57,513 nucleotides of DNA, from NCBI GenBank assembly GCA_019677205.1, contig JAAMXY010000517.1:1-57513 (forward strand), given 5' to 3'. Made by a program: the position numbers and the translations under genes. Every line of letters starts with the position of its first letter. The first letter of the stretch is position 1. The notes under the pieces were generated by a model that saw only the letters and a list, made by a program, of their open reading frames with translations, ran no database searches and was not told the origin of the DNA. This document shows positions 30,322-40,500 of the stretch, piece after piece. Source of the DNA: Pinguiococcus pyrenoidosus. Its lineage: Eukaryota; Sar; Pinguiophyceae; Pinguiochrysidales; Pinguiochrysidaceae.

Positions 30322-31557
30322 TCATCCGATCACTTTGGCTTCATTCTTGAGCTTGTCGACAAGCTGGTCCACGTCCTCGACGAGAATGCCGGCTTCCCGA
30401 GGAGCCGGCTCGACCACCTCGAGGATTTCGTAGCGCGGCGTCAAGTCGACACCGAAGTCCTCCGCTGCACGGGTGTCGATCTTCTTCTTCTTAGCCTTCA
30501 TGATGTTTGGCAAAGTCGCATAACGCGGCTCGTTCAGTCGCAAGTCGCACGTGACAAGCGCTGGCGACGCAACCTCAAGAATTTCGGTGCCGGAATCCGT
30601 CTCGCGTTCGACCCGAAACTTGTCCCTTCGAAGAGGCATCAGAACGTATAAGTTTGGGCGGTGTGCTTTTTCTTGTCTTTTTCTCTTCATTTTTTTTGGC
30701 AAGTGAGCAGCTATCTGCAGCACCGGTCGCTGAACTCGTTCACGTACCCGTCGACATCCACGCTGGCAGCGAAGGTGACTTGCGGCCAGTTGAGCAGTCC
30801 CGCAAGCATCGGACCTGAGCCATGCGCCTATCAGACTCTCTCTTTCGTTGCGTCGGCCACCACACAGCAAGAGGAGCCGTCGAGCCGTCTGTCATCTCTC
30901 CCAAACAGCTCACCTGTTTGTGCGCAATCCCCATCGATGCTCTGCTTGCCCAGTAGGACCAAGGACGGATCCTCCTCCTCAACAATCTTGGCGAGAATCT
31001 TGGCCACGCTCAGGGGCTGCAACTCCTGGTCGATGCGCATGTCAGTCGTCACCAGGATTCCTCGATCCGCGCCTAGGTTGTCAAGTCAAAAACCCGGTGT
31101 TGGTACGAGTTGAACAGATCAGCCACGCATCTCCTGCCCTCTTTCCCAGACGAAGTCTCTCTCCACACAAGCATCACAAGCATCACAAACGATGGTCCGT
31201 GCAAAACGATCGGCAGATGTTCACATGCGCACAGAAGTGAAGGTCGTACCCATCGCCAGAGCTGTCCGCAGTGTATCTTGTGCTTGCTTGGGCCCGATGG
31301 ACACCGCCACCACCTCGGTCGCTTTCTTGGTCTCCTTGAGTCGAATGGCCTCCTCCACCGCGATCTTTCGAGGCGAGATTCAGGTGAAACTCTGCCGTGT
31401 ACGCCGACTTAAAACGCGGAAACCGCCGATTTCGGACCTCGCAAAAGGGATTCATGCTCATCTTGACATTCTGCAGCTCCACACCGGACTTGTTGGCCGC
31501 CACGCGCACTTTTACCGCGTAGTCAATCACGCGCTTCACGCCCACCAGGACTCTCAT
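30322..31557 (-). CDS. ETFB: Electron transfer flavoprotein beta subunit
   Basis: Exons on the minus strand are 31438-31557, 31250-31364, 30914-31072, 30748-30814 and 30322-30625 (765 nt, 254 aa). Introns are 73, 177, 99 and 122 nt; phases 0, 1, 1, 2 agree. The protein starts [19 protein letters not shown] and SMNPFCE, as in all [30 protein letters not shown] and [20 protein letters not shown] follow, the last being the conserved recognition-loop region that docks on acyl-CoA dehydrogenases. ETF alpha/beta takes electrons from mitochondrial flavin dehydrogenases and passes them to ETF-ubiquinone oxidoreductase. The length equals that of human ETFB. There is no long presequence; ETFB often enters mitochondria with an internal N-terminal signal. 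Confidence 0.97.
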
Positions 31558-31856
31558 GTTCGCCTCTCCGCCTCAAATCGCTCCGCCTTTCGCTCGTCGA
31601 ATCCTCGCGACGCTGAAATCCGAAGACCTGCTCTTGAACTTGGGCTCCTATTTCAAGAATAACAGCTGATATATTTGAAGCGGCTTGGATGTGAACCCAA
31701 TGCGGGGATCCAGTATATATATCTTCTTTCCATCGTTGGTTTTCAAATGCCTTCAAATCCCTTCCATTGAAATGCTTCAAATGCTGAGATGAAGTTTCCG
31801 CGGCAAAAGCGCAGAAGTTCTGCCGAACTTACGGCTCTTTAGAGCGTCGGGTCAGC
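31558..31856. promoter_or_regulatory. Divergent promoter ETFB / DNAAF6 with TTCAAATG words
   Basis: 299 bp between start codons. It has a TATA-like tatatatat run (31714-31722) and three TTCAAAT words at about 31742, 31752 and 31776, two of them as TTCAAATGC. This AT-richer patch is the likely shared control region. Confidence 0.45.
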
Positions 31857-32429
31857 ATGTCGGACATTTTGGCGCTCTCGTCTCTGTTGCAGCCCTCCGA
31901 AGGCTCTTCTGCCGGAACTTCGACACAACCTGTGGTGACTCCCGCGACCTTCGGCCCGCCGAAGTCCAAACCCAAGGCCCGCAAGGATCCCAAGGCCATT
32001 TGGGATCCAGCCGAAGTGCCATATGCGGACGAGATCGAGGCTCCTCGTGACGACCGACCAGTACCGCAGTTCTACATGTTCTACAAGCAAGATGTGGATG
32101 CTGGGGACGTGTTTCTGGGGACCAGCGACAAGACGCCAGGCTCTCAGGACTGCACCCATCTCGTGTACAAAGTGTTCTTCCCGGACGCCAAAGGCGCGCA
32201 GGAGCTGGAGCTCGATGTCAAGGTACGGATTGTGCGGAAGTTGTGCCAGTTGTCTCTCGGTCTAATTGTGGGTATGTTGCAGAAGCAGCGCCTTGTGGCC
32301 GAGAGCTCCAGCTTGCGCCTTGATACCTTCCTTCCGATGCCGGTTGACAGCGAGAACGGCAAGGCCCAGTGGGACGCCGCTAAGAAGTGCCTCTGCGTCA
32401 CCTTGCCCATATTGTTAGACGAGCTGTAG
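31857..32429 (+). CDS. DNAAF6: PIH1 domain protein, PIH1D3/DNAAF6-like dynein-arm assembly factor
   Basis: Exons 31857-32222 and 32283-32429 (513 nt, 170 aa) with one 60-nt phase-0 intron. The middle reads IWDPAEVPYADEIEAP, then PQFYMFYKQDVDAGDVFLG and KTPGSQDCTHLVYKVFFPDA, matching the PIH1D3 core that leads into a CS-like end (SLRLDTFLPMPVDSENGKAQ then WDAAKKCLCVTLPI). PIH1D3/DNAAF6 works with HSP90 and R2TP-like complexes to preassemble axonemal dynein arms in the cytoplasm. Its presence implies motile cilia or flagella. The length is near that of the human protein (~214 aa), slightly shorter at the N-terminus. The intron is a multiple of three and stop-free, so retention would add 20 residues. 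Confidence 0.9.
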   Translation: MSDILALSSLLQPSEGSSAGTSTQPVVTPATFGPPKSKPKARKDPKAIWDPAEVPYADEIEAPRDDRPVPQFYMFYKQDVDAGDVFLGTSDKTPGSQDCTHLVYKVFFPDAKGAQELELDVKVRIVRKLCQLSLGLIVGMLQKQRLVAESSSLRLDTFLPMPVDSENGKAQWDAAKKCLCVTLPILLDEL

Positions 32430-32617
32430 CTGCCTGCGTATCGCGGAAGGCCCCGTGCTAGACGCTTTCGACTAGATAGAATCCCCACTGCATGTCGCCG
32501 TGTAGAAGCTTAGAATGCAGCAGTTCCGTCCCGCTGTTATCACATTGTTGTCGTTGTGACGTAACCTTGGTTTGTTGCCTTCGTCAAATGCAATGGTGTT
32601 CTTCTCAATCACAGCAA

Positions 32618-32641
32618 CAATCATCATCATCATCATCATCA
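32618..32641. repeat. (ATC)n microsatellite
   Basis: Eight ATC units between the convergent DNAAF6 and TPR genes. Confidence 0.9.
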
Positions 32642-32699
32642 ATATTGTCTTCTTCTTTTATTCGTTCTGGGCCCGACGTAAGTCGGCCCTCACTTGCAT

Positions 32700-32954
32700 T
32701 CAGGACATGTTACATTCACCGTCTTCCGAATGCATTCCATTTGCGCTCCCACTTCCGTCAAAATCTGCGTCGTCATCTCTACCGTGGTCGGGACGTTGAG
32801 GAAGGTCAACAATCCCGTCTCCAGGAGGGGCTTCTTGGCCATTTCTATGCATCGCCTCCTCCACCCAGCGACTGACATCTCTGGCCAGTCTCTTATTCTG
32901 CCTCTCCGTTTGCTGCGCCCTGTGCACAAGTTGGGCCAAAACACAAGAAACAAG

Positions 32955-32985
<31 letters not shown>

Positions 32986-34205
32986 GAACGACGCGGTGTC
33001 ATGAAACAGGGAACACGGCAGATCGGGGGCAGAGCAGTTTTTGCTCACCTCCGTTGACATTTTGTGTGCAAGTCTCTAGCTTTCTGACTATTTCGATCGA
33101 TGCGCGAAAGCACCAAGTTCGCATCTGCTTGTGCTTTTGAGAACTTGGACATCTGGATGTGAATGTGACCCCGCAGCACATAGGCGTTGGCCAGAGCAGT
33201 CTTGAACGTGTTCCACGCTTCTTGCCCAACAACTTCTAAAGAGACTCGCTCGTTGGCTACCATGTACTTGAGGATCTGGATCACCGCGGTTACGCACTCC
33301 AAGGCTTCCTGCGGCAGGCTCTTCTTCGACAGCGATCGGGCACAGTTGCTCAGCAAAGCCAGGTAGAGGTACAGCGTGCCTAAATTGGAGAGATCAACTC
33401 GAGGGTGCAGGTCGCGCAAGCGAACCCCCGTCATATCCTCTGGTGCTCCTGTGGATTGCTTTAGAATGAAGTCTCATATGGCTGCCAATCTAGAGCACAA
33501 AACGCTACCTGCGACGTAAGCGACGTCCACGGTCACGAAGCCCATGCGGCTTTCTCCCGCAGCGGGCTCCTCGAAAAGCATCATCTCCTGCTGCTCCCCC
33601 GGTCCATTGACGTCCGTGACATACCTGTAGCAAAGGAGGAAGTGCATCACTGTCAGAAGGTCTGCCATCTGCACTTGCCCAGCAGGGCGGTTGTGTTTTC
33701 AGAGTGCTGCCCAGCAGGCGACAGCTCTCACCCGGCACGCGTTTGGTCCGGCAGCACATGCAGCACGTCTGCTCCCACTGAGCAGACAAGGTCTCTGCGA
33801 AGCAGCGCAATGCCAGCCTCGTATTGCTGCAGAGCCGCTGTGAAGTCAGCGAGTCGAAAAAGCAGGTTTCCACGCGCTTTGTACTCCTCCGCGTCGTCGC
33901 AGCCGGAATGGTTCATCTCAAAATCCAGCGGCGCTTGCACCGCCGCCGCGTCCACCGTTCTCTCGCTGTTCCAGAGGGCTGGAATTCGCACCAAAAGAGT
34001 TCCTGAAGAGTTGTCGCGTCAGATGAGCCGTGAATTCCGTCGGAAAAGTCGGCGCTCTCGCGAGGTGCTTCCTTGGCTTTGCGCGCTCACCATCTTCATT
34101 CTGCGCCAGCACCGTCGCGAGTTCGCGCTGGTGCGGCGACACCGCGACGCGCACGAGCGTGGATTCGCTTAGTGCCGACGCTTCTTGGCTGTCTTCGAGA
34201 TCCAT
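32700..34205 (-). CDS. TPR-repeat protein with inserted beta-rich region
   Basis: Exons on the minus strand are 34091-34205, 33732-33978, 33509-33624, 33049-33448 and 32700-32919 (1,098 nt, 365 aa), with introns of 112, 107, 60 and 129 nt and phases 1, 2, 1, 2. A first TPR is clear: EEYKARGNLLFRLADFTAAL then QQYEAGIALL. The next segment (CSVGADVLHVLPDQTRAGYV then VTDVNG and GESRMGFVTVDVAYV) is beta-rich and looks like an SH3- or Tudor-type insert. Further helices follow (FKTALANAYVLRGHIHIQMS then KFSKAQADANLVLSRI), giving more TPRs, and then a charged helix and an acidic tail. TPR proteins bind chaperones or partners; I cannot name this one. Divergent PNPOx starts only 119 bp away. Confidence 0.8.
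32951..32988. repeat. (GA)n microsatellite in TPR gene intron 4
   Basis: A gagaga/gaaaga run of about 38 bp. On the transcribed strand it is (CT)n and supplies part of the polypyrimidine tract before the acceptor at 32920. Confidence 0.9.
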
Positions 34206-34324
34206 CTCGATCTTGGGTTTGGCGCCAAAGCTCCGTCGCTCGCGAACTTCCCACACCGCCGCATGCTATAGCTGCATAAGCTTCCGAAACCTGGCAGCGG
34301 CCTGGTTTGCCGCCGAACGCCACC
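34206..34324. promoter_or_regulatory. 119-bp head-to-head promoter, TPR / PNPOx
   Basis: The start codons of the TPR gene (minus) and PNPOx (plus) are only 119 bp apart, so one short element must serve both. No TATA box is visible. Confidence 0.6.
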
Positions 34325-35170
34325 ATGTTGGGGCGGATGCTCATGATGCTTGGCACAGGCCCTCTGGGTGTGGGTGCGCTCCGCCTGGGCCGCTTGTGGT
34401 CCGTCGGCCTCAACGGCGCGCCGCTGCTGGCGGACAGCCACGTAAGTGGATCTTCGAGTGCGTGGTTTGCAGGGAGGGACTGACCCAGCGCCGTGGTGCC
34501 TCCGCAGACCCGGCGCTGGGCTGGATCCGTGAGTGACCTGCGCAAGGACTATGGTCAGGAGGCCCTCCGCGACGACGACGCGCCGGAGGCGCCGCTGGCG
34601 CTGTTCCAGCAGTGGTTCGAGGAGGCGGTGGAGGCCGACGTCTTGGAGCCCAACGCCATGTGCTTGAGCACGGTATCGGAGGCCGGTAGGCCCTCCGCGC
34701 GTGTGGTACTTCTCAAGGGCTATGACAGCGAGGGCTTCGTGTGGTACACCAACTACGGGTCGCGCAAGGCGCAAGAGCTGGATGCGAACCCCTTCGCGGC
34801 GCTGACCTTCTGGTGGGGCGATCTGGAGCGCTCGGTGCGGATCGAGGGCCGCGTGCAAAGAATCTCGAAGGAGGAGAGCGAGGCATACTTCCGGAGTCGC
34901 CCGCGCGGCAGCCAAATCGGCGCGCTGGTGTCGGAGCAGTCGCGGCCGATTGAGAACCGGCAGGCCCTGGACGCTCGCGTCGCGGAGCTGAAGGCGAAGT
35001 ACGAGGACGAGGGGGTGGCTGTGCCCATGCCCGACTGGGGCGGCTTCCGCTTGGAGCCGGACAGGATCGAGTTCTGGAAAGGCCGCTCGTCTCGCGTGCA
35101 CGACCGCATCGTGTACGTGCGATCCGCGGGGGAGGGTCGCGCCTGGACGCGGCAGAGGCTGCAGCCGTAG
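34325..35170 (+). CDS. PNPO: Pyridoxamine 5'-phosphate oxidase
   Basis: Exons 34325-34441 and 34508-35170 (780 nt, 259 aa) with a 66-nt phase-0 intron. The first exon encodes an Arg-containing hydrophobic leader (MLGRMLMMLGTGPLGVGALR) that looks like a mitochondrial or plastid signal. The second gives the whole enzyme: PNAMCLSTVSEAGRPSARVV and FVWYTNYGSRKAQELDANP line the FMN site; RVQRISKEESEAYFRSRP and SEQSRPIENRQAL are the usual central blocks; it ends RIEFWKGRSSRVHDRIVY, the PLP-contacting C-terminal motif. It oxidises pyridoxine or pyridoxamine 5'-phosphate to PLP. It lacks the NAD(P)HX epimerase domain fused in plant PDX3. PLP is the cofactor of the BioF gene in this window, though that link is only biochemical. 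Confidence 0.96.
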
Positions 35171-35291
35171 ATGCGTGCAGCCAGTACGCGACAGCAAGCA
35201 CGCGAAGGGCCCGTTGCACGACGGCATGTACGCGACGACACATCTAGAAAAGTTTTGCTTCGAGGGCGGCCACCCTTTCTACCAACATCGC

Positions 35292-36227
35292 CTATCTCAT
35301 GACACTCTCGCTTAGTAGCATTCCGTCGGGGTCTGATGGAACTAGGCCAGCTATGATCAGCTTCGGGCGCTTTCGCGTGTGCGTGCTCTGCTCACTGTGC
35401 TCCTCTATCGTCATGTACTGTAAACTCGAGATTGCCTCCTCGTCATCACTCTCGCGATCGACGCCGAAGGACTTCCTCTTCATGGTGCCGCTGCGCTTTC
35501 GTCGTTCGGGAGAGGGCCGCCGAAGGCCCATCTTCTGCGCGGAGAAAGCAAAGCCGCCGAAGAGGCCGCCGCGGAAGGTCTGTCGCACTTGCCGCGCCAG
35601 CACCTCCGGGCCTTTCAGCAGCGCGGCGGTGGCCTCGTTGTTCACGGACAAGTCCGCGTTGGGCTCGAGGAAAAGAAGCTGCAGGCCAAAAACCACCGTG
35701 TTCAGGGAGATCACGGGCTTCCAGTCCTCATCGAGGATAGACAACGAGACCCGCCCGGTGCGCAGACAAATATTGGGATGCCAAACCCGCGACGTGCAGT
35801 GTACTTGTGGCGGAGAGAAGGGGTAGGAGTGCGGCACGTCGATCTTGAACGAGAACCGTCCGCCCGCGTACACCCCCGTCTGCATCTCGATGGTGATCTG
35901 CACGCAGACAAGCGCAGAGACACGCGTGGCCATCGAGAGACGCCAGCAAACCGGTCAGAAGACGTGCTTTGCCTTGACAGGTCCGCGCACGGGCGTACCT
36001 GTAGATGGATGGGATCTCCATGCTCGATGCCGTCGATGGTACTCCTCGCCTGTGGACATGAGAAGCGCTGCTCCGCAAGCTGCGCATCGAGATGCTTAGT
36101 GCTGTTGAGCGCAGACTTCGGCGCGAAAAGGATCCCTTCCGCGGCGACGCACGGGCCGAAAGGGCGGGTGGAGTCGCACCTCCTTCAGGTCTCTTTGGAG
36201 CCTACTCGTCAGGCGAAAGATGGACAT
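35292..36227 (-). CDS. UBC12-like E2 variant with Ser in place of the catalytic Cys
   Basis: Exons on the minus strand are 36180-36227, 35999-36115 and 35292-35897 (771 nt, 256 aa), with introns of 64 and 101 nt, phase 0. The UBC fold is complete: MSIFRLTSRLQRDLKE, GRFSFKIDVPHSYPFSPPQV, WHPNICLRTGRVSLSILDED, then VFGLQLLFLEPNADLSVNNE and VRQTFRGGLFGG. The last blocks fit UBC12/UBE2M (NEDD8 E2) better than other E2s. In UBC12 the catalytic Cys lies in NVCLNIL; here the matching place reads RVSLSIL, with codon TCG. Changing TCG to a Cys codon needs two substitutions, so a single sequencing error does not explain it. The HPN motif is kept. A ~70-residue basic/acidic C-terminal extension (RPSPERRKRSGTMKRKS) is unusual. 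It may be a UEV-like, non-catalytic E2. Confidence 0.85.
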
Positions 36228-36379
36228 GCTGCGCTTCCCACTTCGCCCACGCCGAAGACGTGATCAGAAGCGCCTCCGATCCCGAGTGGCTGGCGCGCTG
36301 CGCATGCTCTGCGCTCTGCTTCAGACAGCGCGGTGCGACGACGGAATCGCGAATGTCCGAGAGGCCGGAGGTTGTCATG

Positions 36380-36448
36380 TACGTTCACAATATATATTAA
36401 AATTAACATTTTATACATTTTTAATATATTATTTTTATATTCAAATAT
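36380..36448. other. AT-rich island
   Basis: About 70 bp nearly free of G and C (tatatattaaaattaacat and following), flanked by GC-rich DNA, 150 bp upstream of the UBC12-like start codon. Confidence 0.75.
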
Positions 36449-36892
36449 GTCTAGAATGAAACCACTGAAACTCGTTGACTTGCGTTCATCGCAGCGACGT
36501 GATTGGTGGAAAGCGGGCATCTTCGAAAATGGCAGAGTATGGGAGTACCCCCGTGCTCCTTCATCTCGCTCATCTCATCTTGATGAAGTTCAAAAAGTCA
36601 AAACCATGAGGGTTTGCGACAAGCGGACGCGCCCTGGCCACGCACAGGTCGACAGCTGGAAGGCGGAAGGTTCCACCGAGCACGCACCCTTGCGACCGTG
36701 GGTCGTGTGCTATGCATTTCCTTTGCTTGGATATACACGCCGAGCGCTCAGCCATGCACATCATGATGAGAGCAGCAACAAGCAAGCAAGCAAGAGACGA
36801 AGTCGCTCAAGTCGCTCGCTCGAGCGAGGTGTAGCTAAGCAGCAGCCAAGCGTCCGTCTATCCGGGAACTCAGCAGGTCACTGGATCGATCC

Positions 36893-36956
36893 AAACCTGC
36901 AAACCTCCAAACCTCCAAACCTCCAAACCTCCAAACCTCCAAACCTCCAAACCTCG
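36893..36956. repeat. 8-bp minisatellite, AAACCTCC x8
   Basis: Eight 8-bp units in tandem; the six middle copies are perfect and the first and last each differ at one base (AAACCTGC, AAACCTCG). Confidence 0.92.
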
Positions 36957-36961
36957 CTCCA

Positions 36962-37010
36962 AAACCAGAAACCAGAAACCAGAAACAAGAAACAAGAAAC
37001 AAGAAACAAG
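36962..37010. repeat. 7-bp minisatellite, AAACCAG x3 then AAACAAG x4
   Basis: Seven 7-bp units directly after the AAACCTCC array. Three read AAACCAG and four AAACAAG. The shared AAAC start suggests both arrays grew from one seed. Confidence 0.9.
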
Positions 37011-37547
37011 AAACCAAAGAAAACGGATCTGTGAGGTGATTGGTGCGAACCAGACATCTCAGCCAAACACTATCCAAGCGGCTCCTATAGCCACTTTATG
37101 TCCCGAAAACGTTTTACAAATCTTTGTCTGCTTCTCCATTCCGCCATAAAATGAACACCAAATTGTTTTTATCTTTTCAAACCTCACATTCTTCAACTTA
37201 GCAAGCGCCCAGAATGGAGCGGAAAGTATCCACAGGATTGGAGTGTATCCGGTTCCGATGCACGTTTCGCTTCTAGCGGCTTTGCGCCCTGGTTCCGCCC
37301 CGACTTGCCCAAACCCCGCACAGCTTTGCATCTCCGCGCGCTCTCGCCGTCGCCCAGCTTCTGGAAGGAGCCGGGGGCGCTGACTGCGGCGGTGTGGTCG
37401 CGGCAAGGGCGCCGCACGCCTTGATCTTCCGAGGAGAGGGAAAGTGAACAGTTCAAACGACGATCAGCGGTGAACCTCCCCTTCAGCTTCGGACAGAGAA
37501 GGCGCCGACCGTGGGAAGATCCGCGGTGAGCAGGCTCGAGTGGCAGC

Positions 37548-40500
37548 ATGGGGAACGTGCTCGCGCAGGAGAGCACGCTGCCGGCGGAGGAGGACGCCGT
37601 CGACGCCGACCGCAGCTTTCTGCTGCTGAGCCCCTCGACGATCTTTAATGATGCGTATCTTATGGAGATCTTTGACAAGCTGCCGGCCTTCGAGGGCACG
37701 ATCATCGATGACGAGACGGAGTCGGCGGAGGCCGAGGAGAAGATGGCTTCGCGCATGAGCTCCCTGGATGCCCTTCGGCAGCTCCAGTACGCGCTGCGCG
37801 ACCAAGCCCCCAACGCCTCGGTGAGCGTGGAGGCCTTCCCGGCCCTCAGCTACGACGAGAAGAGGGGCGCTACGGTGGACGACGGCTACCACAAGCTGAT
37901 GAAGATGCGCAGCCGGCTGCTCCAGCGCGTCCACCTGGCGATGCTCCGCGATTTCAAGCGCGGACGCGACGCCAATGGCACCGGCCCGGACACGAGCAAC
38001 TACATGCGCACCCCGCCGCTCAAGGAGGACATGAGCATCACGATGACGGCCTTTGCTGTCCGGATGTCTGTGATCACGATGCGCGCCGTGTCCCAGAGCA
38101 ACCCCGCGCTTGCCACCGAGATGTGCCGGAACCTCATGGAGCTGCTCGACCGCGTCGACGCCACCGTTCTCCAGCGCGTCGCTCCGGGGTCCGTCGCAGA
38201 GGATATGATGCGCTGCATCATCGATTTCACGAAGGATGCCGCGACCGAGTGGGGCCTGAACGACTCGGCTCGCGGGGAAGCGCTGGGCCTCCTGCTGAGC
38301 CTCGGCACCACGCGGGGCAACGTCGGCGACATCGCCACGGTGGCCAAGACCATGCTCAGCCGGCCAGCCCCCCTGCCGGAGCACCTGACGCTCAAGTTCG
38401 CACGGACCATTGCGTCTCGTCGAGGCCCCGCGAAGCTTACCATTCCCGAGTACGGCTTTGCCAACCACCTGGTGCACGTGCGACAGGTTCGCCGCCCGGA
38501 AGCGCGCGCGCCCGCTGCGGCGGCGGCGATCGCGACGGACGGAGAGTACCTCTACATCTTCGATCCTGCCAGCGCCGAGCTTATCAAGTGTGGCACTGGC
38601 TTCCACGGCACCGCTGGAGGGAGCCTCGTGCAGTTTAGCGCGAAGACAACGGTGCCGCAGGCGCTCGACAAGTGGCGGAAGGAGAACAGTGAAGAGCAGG
38701 AGCCCTCTCCCGACGAGGAGAGCGAGGCGAATGCAGACCAGGAACCCGGTGTGATCGAGAGGTGCTGGCTCGCTGTCTGCAACAATACCCTCTATCTCAA
38801 GGCGTTCGCGGCGCACAAGAAGTGCGCCCTTAAGCCAGAGGAAGTCGCCACCCTGTCTCTGGAGACCCTGCAGGTCACCGGGATCCACACCATCGACCTC
38901 CCAATCGCCAAGTGGATGAAGGCAAAGAACGTGGCGGAGGGTATCGAAGATCCAGAAACGATCCTGAGCGACCGAATGAACCTGGCAACGTCCTCCAGTG
39001 GCGCGGTTATCTCCGGCACCGTCGTCAGCAAAGAGGACGAGGAGCGGGAGCTTACCGAAGAGGAGATTGGCAAGCTTGTCGCCATCACGGACGGGACGGA
39101 CAGCGAACCTTTCGAGATTGAGTGCAAGAGCATCCTGATCGTCGTGACGCTCTCCGAGCGGGCCGAGGTGGTCAACTACGTCGGAGGGTTCTTCCGTACG
39201 ACCGCAGTGCTTGATGTCGACGAGTCCTCCAACGCTTCGGAAGAGGACGAGGAGGAAGAGGAGGAGAACAACAACTTCCGAGGGGCTATCGACGTCGCCA
39301 TCGCCGGCGATGATAGCTACTTCATCGAGTATCTCGCCGAGGACGGAAGCGCGTTTCCCCACGATGGCTTCAGCCCCGTGCCGTTCCCGGACGCCGAGGT
39401 GACGCCGTATGACCCCGCTTTCCGCCTGCCGCTGCAGCCGAACAACGCGGAGGCGACGCCAGGAGAAGGCCTCCATCCCAAACGCGTCCGCTTCCGGCTG
39501 GCGCCAGGAGACGATGCGGGAGATGTGGTGGTCGGTGCCATCACGATCACCGGCCAGGAACGGATCGTTGACGACGGTTCCATCCCCTGCCCGGGCGTTG
39601 TCTCCGACGGCCGCATGCTCCAGTTCCCTGTCCTGGAAGGCAACGGCCGAAGTCAGGTTCTCAAGGTGTATCAGCTTCCGTCGCATGACCTCGCGAACAC
39701 CGGCTCGCTCCTTTCGGAGGTGTCCGTGGAAGATGGATGCCTCAGCCACGCGGACAATGGCCTGACGGGGGTGATCTACGGATCCGTCTACTCCAACGGT
39801 GACTACCTGGGCATCGTTCTCATGAACGAACCGCAGGGGGAGGAGCATCATGGCACCGAGTACGTCATCGGGGAGAAGAGCAACAACCTTGAGAGAAGCA
39901 CGCGCAGCTTCTTGATGAATCTCTCCAGCGAGAGCGGACGCCTCACGGCCTCGAACGGCGGCAACCCCGTCGCGTGGGCCTCCGAACCTGCTCAGTGGCT
40001 GGCGGCTCCGGACGCCGTTGCCTATGATCCGATCAACAACATGGTCTGGCTCTTCGACGCCCTCACGTGTCGCTCGCAGGCCTTCCGGAACGCCGGCCCC
40101 GCTCCGCGGCTGTATCCGTCTGCCCTGCTTGGGAACATCTCGCCGGAAGAGATGCTCTTCTGCGAGGACCCGAGCCTCCGCTTGAAGGCCATCGAGAACA
40201 CGGCGTCCGACACCGGCGTCGGGCCGGCGGCTCAGGCCGCCATCCTTATGACGTCGCTCGAGGTGCTGAGCGAGCGCTACGCCCCTCCCCTGAAGAAGGT
40301 GCCTGCTCAGGCCGAGGCGCGCTTCGAGGGGCGGGTGGTCAGCGGGACGAACAATCGCACCCAGGAGCTGAGCTTCTTCCTTCGAGGCTTGGACATCATC
40401 GATGTGTTTTCCACGGCGGGAATCTACATGCTCCTGCTCGACGAGTCCCTAGAGCACGCCGAGGGTGGCGTCCGGCGCTTCTCCACGGAGACGGCCTCGA

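Larger units (their letters stand above)
36228..37547. promoter_or_regulatory. Divergent intergenic region, UBC12-like / giant HECT
   Basis: 1,320 bp with an AT-rich island (about 36380-36448) and two adjoining minisatellites (36893-36956 and 36962-37010). The last ~450 bp before the HECT start should hold its promoter and 5' UTR. Reading frames here run through repeats and lack family features; I find no gene. Confidence 0.55.

Noticed and set aside
35292-36227. Single-base sequencing error as cause of the E2 Ser
   Set aside because: TCG needs two changes to become TGT or TGC, and the reading frame on both sides is intact.
36893-37010. CRISPR array or telomere tract
   Set aside because: Units are 7-8 bp with no spacers, in a eukaryotic nuclear context, and differ from TTTAGGG or TTAGGG.
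36333-37034. Plus-strand frame through the AAACCTCC and AAACCAG arrays
   Set aside because: Translates the minisatellites into a simple repeat and has no other support.
37464-39851. 795-codon open frame antisense to the HECT gene
   Set aside because: It mirrors the coding frame of a GC-rich gene. It has no family motif, while the sense frame is clearly HECT-linked and spliced.
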